A stretch of 64,000 bases of DNA from assembly GCA_030041495.1 (NCBI GenBank), contig JASHNT010000024.1, positions 1 to 64,000 on the forward strand, in the 5' to 3' direction. The position numbers were made by a program, and so were the translations under genes. Shown piece after piece: positions 19,108-27,317 of this stretch. The DNA is from Bryobacteraceae bacterium. GTDB taxonomy: Bacteria; Acidobacteriota; Terriglobia; Bryobacterales; Bryobacteraceae. The notes beneath the pieces were generated by a model, which made no database searches, was not told the origin of the DNA, and saw only the letters and a program-made list of their open reading frames with translations. How positions within the stretch are numbered: the first letter of the stretch is position 1; each line of letters opens with the position of its first letter.

Positions 19108-19785
19108 ATGGGCCGTCCGGCGAAATCTAAAGCGAGCACAATCAAAGTAGTAACCTTGCTAGCCCTGAGTCTTCCGGCCACGGTGGTTGCGCAAAACGTC
19201 GCTCAGAATGCGCAAAACCTGGCCCAGAACGTGGTAAATCTGCCCGAAGATGTCGGCCCCACCATGAAGGCCAACCCGTTCGACGCAAAGCAGAAATTCG
19301 AGTATCGCTTCCTGCAAACAGTGGGTCTGCATGGGTACCTGGGTGCGGCGGCGGGCGCGGCCATCGGGCAAGCGCGCAATGTCCCCCACGAATGGGGGCA
19401 AGGGGCAGAGGGCTACGCGACCCGCTACTTCTCCGACTTCGGGACCAACCTGACGCGCCAGTCGATCGCCTTCGGCCTGGAGACCGGCCTGCATGAGGAT
19501 CCGCGCTATTTTCCCAGCGAGGAGCACGGATTCCGCAAGCGCATGAGGAACGTGCTGCTTCAAACGTTAGTGGCGCGCACGGATTCCGGCAAGGAAACGT
19601 TCGCCTGGGCGCGCATCGGGAGCGCCTTCGCCGCCGGCGCAATCACCAACGCCTGGCAACCGGAGAGCACCGACACGCCGGGCCGGGCTGTCAACCGCGG
19701 CTTCATCATGCTGGGCGGCGACTTCGGCTACAACTTTCTTCAGGAATTTATTCCGATTTTCCGTCCGCGCGGCCTGAAGCGGTAA
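19108..19785 (+). CDS. Exported hypothetical protein, probable envelope protein
   Basis: 225 residues from the ATG behind GGAGTGAGGCAGG; the frame opens 8 codons earlier. A hydrophobic export signal (STIKVVTLLALSLPATVVAQ) is followed by repeated VAQNAQNLAQNV. The body (YATRYFSDFGTNLTRQSIAF, HEDPRYFPSEEHGFRKRM, FAAGAITNAWQPES) resembles a set of conserved but uncharacterised acidobacterial secreted proteins. The alternation of short hydrophobic and aromatic stretches would suit an outer-membrane or periplasmic location. No function can be assigned. Confidence 0.7.
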   Translation: MGRPAKSKASTIKVVTLLALSLPATVVAQNVAQNAQNLAQNVVNLPEDVGPTMKANPFDAKQKFEYRFLQTVGLHGYLGAAAGAAIGQARNVPHEWGQGAEGYATRYFSDFGTNLTRQSIAFGLETGLHEDPRYFPSEEHGFRKRMRNVLLQTLVARTDSGKETFAWARIGSAFAAGAITNAWQPESTDTPGRAVNRGFIMLGGDFGYNFLQEFIPIFRPRGLKR

Positions 19786-19809
19786 GAGCGGGAGCATTGC
19801 TGCAACCCG

Positions 19810-20547
19810 CTAGGGCTGCATGCCCTTGGCCTTGAGAACCCCCGCGACGGAGGGGCCGCTCAAAACCTTCATGATCGCGGCTGCGCCGGGAGCATTCCCT
19901 GGCTTGGCGGCAAGCGCCGCGGAAAAGCTGATGTAGGATTGATACTCGGCCGGAATGGACCCTACCAGCTCGACTCCGGGCGCTGGCAGAATCTCGCTGA
20001 CCAGCGTGAGCACCATCTCTGCCTCGCCCTTGGCAACCCGCGCCGTAGCCCGCGTCGAACCCTGCTCGAGGATCGTCTTCGCCTTCATCGCGGACGCAAT
20101 TCCCATGTTCCCGAAGCTCTTCTCCAGGGGCACGCGGCTGGCGCCGTCGCCCGCGTAGGTGATCGACTTGGCGTTCAGCAACGCCGCCTTGAACGCCGCG
20201 GGACTGCTGATGTCCGGGCGCTTGGCCCCCTTGCGGATGCCTACGCCGACGCCCGCGCGCGCCAGAGCGATTTTTCCATTGGGCGATAGTTTTCCGGCTT
20301 TGATCAGCGCATCGGTCATGTCGCTGGTCATCACCGCGAGATCGAACGGCGCGCCGGCTTCGATCTTTTGGGCCTGCGAAGCGGAGGTGGCATAATCGGC
20401 GTGCACCGGCAGAGCCGCGGCGCGCTCCATCTGCGGGCGCAGCTCATCGAGCACAGCCTTCACGCCGTTGGAGGCGATGATGCGAACCTGCGCGGCCAGC
20501 GGGAAGCTCGCGGCCGCCAATACAGCCAGAATCTGTTTCGCTTTCAT
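19810..20547 (-). CDS. ModA-like periplasmic substrate-binding protein
   Basis: 245 residues with signal peptide MKAKQILAVLAAASFPLAAQ. The type II binding-protein fold is suggested by VRIIASNGVKAVLDELRP, the loop ATSASQAQKIEAGAPFDLAV, AGVGVGIRKGAKRPDISSPA and GEAEMVLTLVSEILPAPGVEL, as in molybdate-binding ModA and its relatives. No ModB or ModC permease or ATPase is adjacent, so it may be an orphan or bind another ligand. Its start lies 33 bp from the divergent cytochrome gene, so the two promoters must overlap. Confidence 0.85.
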   Translation of the reverse strand: MKAKQILAVLAAASFPLAAQVRIIASNGVKAVLDELRPQMERAAALPVHADYATSASQAQKIEAGAPFDLAVMTSDMTDALIKAGKLSPNGKIALARAGVGVGIRKGAKRPDISSPAAFKAALLNAKSITYAGDGASRVPLEKSFGNMGIASAMKAKTILEQGSTRATARVAKGEAEMVLTLVSEILPAPGVELVGSIPAEYQSYISFSAALAAKPGNAPGAAAIMKVLSGPSVAGVLKAKGMQP

Positions 20548-20580
20548 TTGTCAAACATACTATCATCGCTGGAAGAGAAG

Positions 20581-21240
20581 ATGCGCACACTTTGTCTGAT
20601 GCTTTGCGCCGCCGTGGCCGCTTATTGCCAGCCGCCCAACATGCAGGCGATTGCCCAAGCCCTCGGCGTGACTTGCGATTATTGCCACGCCGCGGATGCA
20701 GCGCCAAAAAAGCAGCTTGCCAGTGCGATGATCGCGATGACGCGCGACATTAATGCCAAGATCCAGAATGCCAAGGTCCAGGCGGCCACAGGCCTCGCGG
20801 CCGGCCAAGCCGTCGAAGTGCAGTGCGTGACGTGCCATCGCGGCGTCCCGATTCCGCGCCCACTGGCCGATATCCTGGCGCAGACCCTGAAAGACCAGGG
20901 AGCGCCGGCGGCGATCGAGCAGTATCGCGATTTGCGCCAGAAGTTCTACGGAAGAGAGGCATACGATTTCGGCGAGGATACCCTGATCGGGGTTGCGCGA
21001 GCCATCGTTCAGAACCGGCCCAGCGATTCCATCGCGCTGCTCCAATTGAATCTTGAGTTTTATCCGCGTTCGGCCGCCTCTTACGCGGAGATTGCTTTCG
21101 CGTACACGCGCAAGCTGGACGACGATTCCGCGATCCAGAACTTGCAGAAGGCGCTCGAAATCGAACCGGACAACGGGGTCTTCCGCGGCCAACTGGAGCA
21201 GTTGCAATCCTACCAGCGCGCGCGCCAGCGCCGGCAATGA
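20581..21240 (+). CDS. Diheme c-type cytochrome of the photosynthetic reaction-centre cytochrome family
   Basis: 219 residues with an N-terminal export signal (MRTLCLMLCAAVAAYC). Two CxxCH heme sites are visible: C32-DYC-H36 in LGVTCDYCH and C82-VTC-H86 in VQCVTCHRG. The spacing and surrounding PKKQLASAMIAMTRDIN match the reaction-centre cytochrome c subunit family (CytoC_RC), which in non-phototrophic Acidobacteriota occurs on many secreted proteins. The C-terminus (about 130-215) looks like TPR helices (RPSDSIALLQLNLEFYP, LDDDSAIQNLQKALEIEPDN). It probably carries electrons in the periplasm. The next small gene overlaps its stop by 4 bp. Confidence 0.88.
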   Translation: MRTLCLMLCAAVAAYCQPPNMQAIAQALGVTCDYCHAADAAPKKQLASAMIAMTRDINAKIQNAKVQAATGLAAGQAVEVQCVTCHRGVPIPRPLADILAQTLKDQGAPAAIEQYRDLRQKFYGREAYDFGEDTLIGVARAIVQNRPSDSIALLQLNLEFYPRSAASYAEIAFAYTRKLDDDSAIQNLQKALEIEPDNGVFRGQLEQLQSYQRARQRRQ

Positions 21241-21488
21241 AGCTGGTTCTAGATCCGTACGAGATGATCCACACCTGCAAGCATCCGCTGTGGAAGTCCT
21301 CGATTCCGCACCGGCTCATCGAAACCGGAGGCATGAGCTTGCAGGATCTGGACGACGAGATCGGCCGCGGCCAGGCTCTGGAACGCCTGCGCGACCGCAT
21401 CCCCGAAGTGATGACCGCCGAGCAGCACGACTATCTGAATGCGTTGCGCCGCGACCGGACTCAATTGGTGGCGCGCGGAAGATTGTAG
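21237..21488 (+). CDS. Small hypothetical protein, translationally coupled to the cytochrome
   Basis: 83 residues. The ATG overlaps the preceding TGA as ATGA, a typical coupling signal. The sequence is soluble, acidic to neutral (HPLWKSSIPHRLIETGGMSL, LQDLDDEIGRGQALERLRD) and contains no recognisable domain. Codon use resembles its neighbours, supporting a real gene. Function unknown. Confidence 0.55.
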   Translation: MKLVLDPYEMIHTCKHPLWKSSIPHRLIETGGMSLQDLDDEIGRGQALERLRDRIPEVMTAEQHDYLNALRRDRTQLVARGRL

Positions 21489-21493
21489 AAGGC

Positions 21494-21597
21494 GGTCAGC
21501 TTCAGCCATCAGCAGCCGGCCAACAGCAGTCAGCCCAGAGCCGTTTGCTAAATGCCTGACCGCTGGGGGCTGCACGCTGAAGGCTGATCGCTGTTCG
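21494..21597. repeat. CAGC/GCTG dyad repeat between convergent genes, possible bidirectional terminator
   Basis: The left half (21494-21540) contains CAGC six times at short intervals; the right half (21563-21595) contains GCTG repeatedly, so the two halves are roughly self-complementary (CAGCTTCAGCCATCAGC against GCTGAAGGCTGATCGCTG). The element fills the gap between convergent genes and could fold as a hairpin in either transcript. There is no T-run. Similar short blocks (GCTGACCGCT) occur in other gaps at 13976 and 19055. Confidence 0.5.
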
Positions 21598-23703
21598 CTA
21601 ATTGGGCAACCGATACGCGCGGTACTCGGCCGAGTACGTCCCGCTGCCGATCGCCACGACGATATACTGCTTTCCGTTGAGCATGTAGGTCATCGGCGAC
21701 CCGGTCTGCGGAGCCGGCATCGGAATCGCTCCCGCGTCCTTGCCGGTGGCCTTGTCATAGGCGCGGAGATACGCGCCCTGCGCTCCGTCCGGCATCGTGA
21801 TCGTGCCCTTTTCGCCGACCACTACAAGTGTCTTGGTGACCACTTGCCCAGCGGTTCCGGTGCGGCCGGTGCGCGGGATGTTCTGGCCCTTGAGGTCCGG
21901 GGAGTTGCGGATGTTGTCCGGCGATTCGCCATGAGCCACCTGCCAGAGAATGTCGCCCTTGTTCAGATCGATGGCGCTGATCTGACCGTACGGCGGCTTG
22001 ATAAGCGGAAGTCCGCGCACAGTGAGACCGCCTCCTCCTCCCACACGGGCACGAGGCGGGGCCGCCGCCGGTGGTTCATCGGCATTTTGCGCCGCCGTTG
22101 CGGGGCTGGGGACGAAATCCGCTCCACCGCGGCCGCCGCGTCCTGCTGCTGCATTGCCTCCGCGTCCTCCATTTCCCCCTCGTCCGCGGCCTCCAGCGGG
22201 AGCCGCAGTGCCGGACATGTACGCCACGTCGGTCCGGTTCGGATCGCCGGGCACCAGACCGATCTGCGTGACTGCCGCTTGCGAGGACACGAACACGGTG
22301 TGCGTCTCCGGATCGTACGATCCTCCGGGCCAGTTGGATCCGCCTCCGGCGGTTGCCAGGGTCAGCGTCGCGAGCGGACCTTCGGGCTTGCTCAACGATC
22401 CCGGCGTGAACATGGGACCAATACGGTAACGCGAAACGACCTGCTCGGCTTCCGCGCGCATCTCCGGCGTGAAGTTGATCAAGTCATCGATGCTAATGGA
22501 CTGCCGGTCATACGCGGGCGGTTTCGTCGGGAAAGGTTGCGTCGGCGAATACCATTCGCCGGGAACGTCGCCCTTCGGCACCGCTTTTTCTTCCCAAGGC
22601 CACACCGGCTCACCGGTTTCGCGATTCAGTACGTACAGGAACGCCTGCTTGGTGGGCTGCGCCACGGCCTTGATCATGCGGCCGTTGACCACAATGTCGG
22701 CCAGGATCGGCGGGCAGGGATTGTCCATGTCCCAGATGCCGTGATGCACGTATTGCCTGTACCACTTCATCTTGCCGGTCTTGAGATCCAGCGCAACCAG
22801 GCTCTCGCCGAACAAATTGTTGCCGGGGCGATGGCCGCCGTAGTAATCGCCAGTAGGCAGTTCGATGCCGAGGTAGACGGTGTTCAGGTCCTCATCGATC
22901 GCGGCTTGTCCCCAGGAGCCGGTGTTGCCGGTGTAGGACCAGGAATCGTTGAGCCAGGTGTCGAATCCGGGCTCGCCCGGTTTGGGGATGGTATGGAAGG
23001 TCCAGAGGCGCTTGCCGGTGCGGGCATCGAAGCCACGAACATAACCCTTAACGTTTGTTTTACTGGTGGGAACGCCGCCGGGCTTGTGCGCCGCGCCTAC
23101 CACAATCACGTCCTTGGCGATCAACGGCGTCGCGTGCAGGCCGATTTCGGAACTCATCAGGTCGATCACCTGATCGTCGTCTTCCTTGAGATCGACTACG
23201 CCGTTGTTGCCGAAACTCGCGACCGGCTGGCCGGTCTTGGCGTTCAACGCGATCATGCGGTAGCCGGGAGTGACGTAGACGATGCGCTCCTCCTTACCGT
23301 CGGTCCAATACGCCAGGCCGCGGCCGGAGAGTTTACGCGGAGCTACATCGCCGCGCTTGCCTTCGTCTTCGCTGTGGACCCATAGCAGCTCGCCCGTGGC
23401 CGCATTGAGCGCGAACACGTCGCGGCGATTTCCGCCGGTGGCGTAGAGGATCCCTTTGACCATCAGAGGCGTGCCTTCAAGGTTGGTCTCCGGCGTGGAG
23501 CCCAGATTATCGGTCTTGAACTTCCAGGCCACCTGCAGCGTGTCGAAGTTGCCGGCGTTGATCTGATCGAGCGCCGAATAACGAGAGTTTCCGAGGTCGC
23601 CTCCGTAGGTGGGCCATTCGCCGTTCTTTGCCCCAGTTTGAGCGTTGGCGGCTATCGCCGCTCCCACCACCACCGCTGCTCGCCAGCACAGTCTAATCCA
23701 CAT
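21598..23703 (-). CDS. PQQ-dependent dehydrogenase (quinoprotein, glucose dehydrogenase-like)
   Basis: 701 residues with an N-terminal signal (CWRAAVVVGAAIAANAQ). The beta-propeller blades carry PQQ-repeat tryptophan motifs such as WPTYGGDLGNSRYSALDQIN, LNAATGELLWVH, LDLKTGKMKWYRQYVHHGIW and LNRETGEPVWPWEEK. It would oxidise a sugar or alcohol in the periplasm and pass electrons to the respiratory chain. An Arg/Gly-rich segment of about 60 residues (near residues 500-560, with GRGRGGNGGRGGNAAAGRGG) interrupts the C-terminal third and is not part of the usual fold. No PQQ synthesis genes are in the window. Confidence 0.9.
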   Translation of the reverse strand: MWIRLCWRAAVVVGAAIAANAQTGAKNGEWPTYGGDLGNSRYSALDQINAGNFDTLQVAWKFKTDNLGSTPETNLEGTPLMVKGILYATGGNRRDVFALNAATGELLWVHSEDEGKRGDVAPRKLSGRGLAYWTDGKEERIVYVTPGYRMIALNAKTGQPVASFGNNGVVDLKEDDDQVIDLMSSEIGLHATPLIAKDVIVVGAAHKPGGVPTSKTNVKGYVRGFDARTGKRLWTFHTIPKPGEPGFDTWLNDSWSYTGNTGSWGQAAIDEDLNTVYLGIELPTGDYYGGHRPGNNLFGESLVALDLKTGKMKWYRQYVHHGIWDMDNPCPPILADIVVNGRMIKAVAQPTKQAFLYVLNRETGEPVWPWEEKAVPKGDVPGEWYSPTQPFPTKPPAYDRQSISIDDLINFTPEMRAEAEQVVSRYRIGPMFTPGSLSKPEGPLATLTLATAGGGSNWPGGSYDPETHTVFVSSQAAVTQIGLVPGDPNRTDVAYMSGTAAPAGGRGRGGNGGRGGNAAAGRGGRGGADFVPSPATAAQNADEPPAAAPPRARVGGGGGLTVRGLPLIKPPYGQISAIDLNKGDILWQVAHGESPDNIRNSPDLKGQNIPRTGRTGTAGQVVTKTLVVVGEKGTITMPDGAQGAYLRAYDKATGKDAGAIPMPAPQTGSPMTYMLNGKQYIVVAIGSGTYSAEYRAYRLPN

Positions 23704-23783
23704 GGTGCCCCCTCATCGCGGAAAATCCATTCGCCGCGCCTCAAGGAAATCTATAACTTTATGAGGTGTTACGCAAGGCCCTG

Positions 23784-25562
23784 CTATTTTTGCTTCAGGA
23801 GTTCGCCTCGGTCGATACGCTCGCCATGGAAAATCACAGCGGAGATGTGCTCAGTAGCCGCAATATCCTGCAGAGGGTTGCCCTCCACCAGCAGCAGATT
23901 GGCGTCATAGCCTTCCTTCACCAAACCGATGCGCTGGTCCTGATGCAGCAGGCGCGCGGCGTTATACGTCGCGGCCTGGAGGGCGACGGCGGGAGGGATG
24001 CCGGCGGCGACCCAGAGTTGAAGCTCGCGATGCAAGGCCGGGCCGTGAACCAGAGGCGGAAGACCCGAATCGGTTCCGGCTGCCAGCGTCGCGCCTCCGT
24101 GGAACGCTTCAAGCAGGTTCTGACGTGGGTTGCCGTGAAGCGTCATGTCAGTCGCCGGCGGGGGATGCAGCATCGCCTGCCGGGTGAACGCGATCATCTC
24201 CCGGGGCGTCACCTGTCGGACCAACGGCGCGTCCAGCAGCGATACGTTGCCATCCTGCATCGCGTCGAGAGCCTCGGCCGCGGCCAGGCCGGCAATCCGC
24301 TCAGGCGCCTCGGGGCCGGCGAAAAACAGTTCCGCGCCGAGCGTCTCACCATCCTCGATCGACTTGGTCACCTTGTCCAGGTTCTCGGGCGCTTGGCCCA
24401 CTTGCCGAACGCCGGTCACGCCGCAGTAGAGATACGCGGCCAGTTCGCGCGCGAAATCGGGCCTCCGCTGCGTTGGCGAGATCGCGCCCGGCGCTTCCAG
24501 GTGTACGCGCGTGTCGATCAACCCCGGAAGCAGCGTCTTGCCGGCCCCATCGCTCACTTCCGCCTGGTTCGGGCCGATTTCCGGAGCGGAACCGGAGAAG
24601 ACCTGCACGATTTTTCCTTCCTTGATAAGAACGGAGGCGTCATCCATGACTTGGCCATTGCCGGTGAACAAGCGTACGTCGCGCAGCAGCAGCGTACGAT
24701 TGCGAGTGAGATCGCGCGCCAAGATCTTTTCCTTTTCGATATTGGTCTTCGAGTGCGCTTGCCATAACCCCATGGCAAGGAACGGAGCCAGCACCGCCAA
24801 AACCCACAGTTTGGCCTGCGGGCGCAACTTCTCGTCTTTATCCCAGCGAAACAGCTTCGCGCCGAGGAAGGTGGCCACGACCGAAGTCAGCAGAAGCGCT
24901 CCGGTTGCGGGCAGGTTGTCCATCAGCGTCTCCTGCCGCAGCAGAATTCCCCCCAAACCGGTGGAGAAATGGGTGGAGGGAAGAAACTGCGCAAAGATTT
25001 GCAGCCACTGCGGCATGATGGTGAGCGGAATGGTCGCTCCGCCCAGCAGCAACATGGGTGTATAGAATAGCTGTACAATCACCTGCCCTTCCTGCATCGA
25101 ATTCGCGATTGAGGCGATAATGCCGCCCATGGCGCGGAAGGCCACGATCCCGATTGCCAGGAAGACCATCAGGGAAACAGGATTGGCGGGCGCCGGCATG
25201 TGCCACATACCGATGGCCAGGGCCAGAACCATGGCGACCAGCGGCACGTACGTCACCACACCGGTGACGATGGAAGAGACCAGGATCGGGCCGGCGTCAA
25301 TGGGCGCGACCTTGAAGCGGCGCAGGATGTTGCGCTCCCGGTCGGCAATGGCTCGCATGGCCGCGCCAAAAAAACCGGAGCCGAGCACGCCGATGGTGAG
25401 CACCATATTGACGATGGCCGCCGCTCCGCCTTGCGCCGCGTGGGCCATTTCGCCGAAGGCGAACAAGAATCCCAGCGGGAACAGATAGCTGAAGAAGAGC
25501 ACGCTCCGGTCGCGGAGTGTCAACACCAGGTTCATGCGAATTTGCGCAAGATAGGCCTTCAT
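23784..25562 (-). CDS. ABC-2 type permease fused to a degenerate amidohydrolase domain
   Basis: 592 residues from the ATG 3 bp after the ATPase gene. Residues 1-245 form an ABC-2 permease (six hydrophobic segments; RAIADRERNILRRFKVAPID is the family loop). A seventh hydrophobic segment (262-277) leads to an amidohydrolase-like domain at about 300-592 (VRLFTGNGQVMDDASVLIKE, then LLPGLIDTRVH). The metal motif HxH is R352-V-H354, the barrel between it and GTDSG (Asp498) is shortened, and the usual middle histidine ligands are not evident. The permease half probably exports with the ATPase upstream; the second half is likely a catalytically dead periplasmic domain. The reading frame is continuous, so the fusion is genuine unless assembly is wrong. 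Confidence 0.88.
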   Translation of the reverse strand: MKAYLAQIRMNLVLTLRDRSVLFFSYLFPLGFLFAFGEMAHAAQGGAAAIVNMVLTIGVLGSGFFGAAMRAIADRERNILRRFKVAPIDAGPILVSSIVTGVVTYVPLVAMVLALAIGMWHMPAPANPVSLMVFLAIGIVAFRAMGGIIASIANSMQEGQVIVQLFYTPMLLLGGATIPLTIMPQWLQIFAQFLPSTHFSTGLGGILLRQETLMDNLPATGALLLTSVVATFLGAKLFRWDKDEKLRPQAKLWVLAVLAPFLAMGLWQAHSKTNIEKEKILARDLTRNRTLLLRDVRLFTGNGQVMDDASVLIKEGKIVQVFSGSAPEIGPNQAEVSDGAGKTLLPGLIDTRVHLEAPGAISPTQRRPDFARELAAYLYCGVTGVRQVGQAPENLDKVTKSIEDGETLGAELFFAGPEAPERIAGLAAAEALDAMQDGNVSLLDAPLVRQVTPREMIAFTRQAMLHPPPATDMTLHGNPRQNLLEAFHGGATLAAGTDSGLPPLVHGPALHRELQLWVAAGIPPAVALQAATYNAARLLHQDQRIGLVKEGYDANLLLVEGNPLQDIAATEHISAVIFHGERIDRGELLKQK

Positions 25563-25564
25563 GT

Positions 25565-26485
25565 TTAATCCCTCAGCCTCTTTCCCGTCAGTTCGATGAA
25601 AACATCTTCCAAGGTTGGGCGCTTGAGATGAATATCTTCCAAATCCAGGCCGCGCTGGTCGATCCATTTGATCAGGCCGGGAAGCGTGCGCGCGGGCCGC
25701 GTGGAGTGGATGGTCAGGAGCTTGCGTTCGTCGTCGAGCACGGCCTTGTCCGCTTGCTCGAATGCCGGAATTTCGGTCGGCATGGCCTGCGCGGTGCGAA
25801 CGTCGATGCGCGATTGCCCCAGAGTCCGCTCCTGAATTTCGCGCGGCGTTCCGAGCGCGATGATGCGGCCTTGGTCGACGATGGCCACGCGGTCGCACAG
25901 GCGCTCGGCTTCCTCGATGTAGTGAGTGGTGAGGAGAACGGTGCGCTTGGATTCCTTCAGCTCGCTGATCAAACCGTGAATTTCCAGGCGGACTTGCGGG
26001 TCGAGGCCGGTGGTCGGCTCGTCCAGAAACACCAGCTCAGGCTCATTCACCAGCGCCAGAGCCAGAGCCACGCGCTGCTTTTGCCCGCCGGAGAGCTTGG
26101 CGTAGGGCGCGTTGCGTTTTTCGGATAGCCTCAAGCGGTCGATGAGAAGATCGCAGTCAGCTTGCCGGGAGTAGAACGCGGAGAACCACTCCAGCGCCTC
26201 GTGGACGGTCACTTTATCGGGGAGATTCGTGGCCTGAAGGCACACGCCGATGCGATCTTTCAGCGCTCGCACCTCGATCCCGGGGTCGAAGCCGAGCACT
26301 TTGGCCTCGCCGGAAGTGCGCTGACGGAGGCCCTCCAGGATTTCGACGGTGGTGGTTTTGCCGGCTCCGTTGGGACCCAGCAAGCCGAAAACTTCGCCGG
26401 GCGAAACTTCAAAATCAATCCCGCGAACGGCCTCGAAGTCGCCATAGGACTTGCGCAGGCCGTGCACCTGAATCGCGTTGAGCAT
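25565..26485 (-). CDS. ABC transporter ATP-binding protein (DrrA/CcmA-like)
   Basis: 306 residues. All nucleotide-binding motifs are intact: Walker A GLLGPNGAGKTTT, signature LSGGQKQRVALALAL, Walker B LVFLDEPTTGLDP and the switch histidine in LLTTHYIEEAE. A C-terminal extension of about 80 residues is typical of ATPases serving ABC-2 exporters. It powers the permease-amidohydrolase fusion encoded 2 bp downstream; the pair forms a two-gene operon. Confidence 0.95.
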   Translation of the reverse strand: MLNAIQVHGLRKSYGDFEAVRGIDFEVSPGEVFGLLGPNGAGKTTTVEILEGLRQRTSGEAKVLGFDPGIEVRALKDRIGVCLQATNLPDKVTVHEALEWFSAFYSRQADCDLLIDRLRLSEKRNAPYAKLSGGQKQRVALALALVNEPELVFLDEPTTGLDPQVRLEIHGLISELKESKRTVLLTTHYIEEAERLCDRVAIVDQGRIIALGTPREIQERTLGQSRIDVRTAQAMPTEIPAFEQADKAVLDDERKLLTIHSTRPARTLPGLIKWIDQRGLDLEDIHLKRPTLEDVFIELTGKRLRD

Positions 26486-26500
26486 GCCCTATTCTAGCGG

Positions 26501-26517
26501 TGCGCCTCAGAGGCGCA
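26501..26517 (-). terminator. Inverted repeat behind the EamA pair, possible terminator
   Basis: TGCGCCTC-A-GAGGCGCA is a perfect 8-bp dyad 44 nt past the stop of the leftward gene ending at 26561 and 16 bp before the ATPase start. No T-tract follows, so an intrinsic terminator is only possible; an operator for the ABC operon is the alternative. Confidence 0.3.
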
Positions 26518-26560
26518 GCCGAAGATCGGCGAACGGCGGAATCCGCAGGGGGAATCGCGG

Positions 26561-26908
26561 TTACGCGCTCCCGATTCCCAGCACAAGACAACCGATCAGG
26601 ATGATGACCACCGCCCAAATCTTGGTCTGTGTGATGGATTCGCCCAGGATGATCCTGGACCAGATCAGAGTCCAGATGGAGCCGATGGAAACCATCGGAT
26701 AGAGCGCGCTCAAGTCGCCTTTACTCACGCCGATGATGTAGAAAACCGAGGAGAGCAGGTACAGAATCACGCCCATGGCCAAGCGCCAATTCCGGAACAG
26801 GGACGCGAGACTCTTGAGATGACCCGCGCCGATCTTCAGGAAGAGCGCTCCGAAGCTTCCGATGAAGGTTCCGGCGGTGATCCAGGTAATCGCGACCGCG
26901 TATCTCAT
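26561..26908 (-). CDS. Half-size EamA/SMR-type membrane transporter, partner 2
   Basis: 115 residues with four predicted helices. ALFLKIGAGHL after the first helix and FYIIGVSKGDLSALYPMVSI then ILGESITQTKIWAVVIILIG match one five-to-four-helix EamA repeat, as in ArnE/ArnF and SMR proteins. Proteins of this size work as dimers. Its ATG overlaps the stop of the paralogous gene upstream by 4 bp, which suggests a heterodimer. Substrate unknown. Confidence 0.85.
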   Translation of the reverse strand: MRYAVAITWITAGTFIGSFGALFLKIGAGHLKSLASLFRNWRLAMGVILYLLSSVFYIIGVSKGDLSALYPMVSIGSIWTLIWSRIILGESITQTKIWAVVIILIGCLVLGIGSA

Positions 26909-27294
26909 TGGCGCGAGGCCCTCCCCAGCACCGCGACACCGGCCATGATGATCGCGAGTCCGGCGATCTTCACGTGGTTCATCGTTTCATGGAGAATCTC
27001 GACGGACAAAATCGCGACCCATACGTAGGTCAAGGTGAAGACCGGGTAGAGCAGAGAAAGGTCGCCCTTGCGGAGAGCCAGGACGAACAGCACCGTGCTC
27101 AAGCCCAACAGCGCGTAGCCGGCGAATAGCATAGGGACGGTAAAGATCCCGGCGGCAGTCTGCATCATCGAAGGGTTCTGCCCCAAGGCGGTTGTGCCCA
27201 ACTTGATGAAGATCTGCGAGGCTGCGTTAAACAGCGTGCAGAGCAGGACGATCAGCAGAGCCCGGGTCTGATGGTGATGTTCGGCGGGTTGCAA
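26905..27294 (-). CDS. Half-size EamA/SMR-type membrane transporter, partner 1
   Basis: 129 residues if started at the TTG 23 bp after the glucosidase stop; the frame stays open further upstream inside the glucosidase gene, but that part is arginine-rich shadow sequence. The protein begins with QPAEHHHQTRALLIVLL and has four helices; LRKGDLSLLYPVFTLTYVW and the final IAGLAIIMAGVAVLG align with its neighbour (SKGDLSALYPMVSIGSIW). The two genes overlap by 4 bp and look like a duplicated pair that forms one transporter. Confidence 0.78.
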   Translation of the reverse strand: MQPAEHHHQTRALLIVLLCTLFNAASQIFIKLGTTALGQNPSMMQTAAGIFTVPMLFAGYALLGLSTVLFVLALRKGDLSLLYPVFTLTYVWVAILSVEILHETMNHVKIAGLAIIMAGVAVLGRASRQ

Positions 27295-27317
27295 TTTTCC
27301 AGGATAACGGACCGCCG

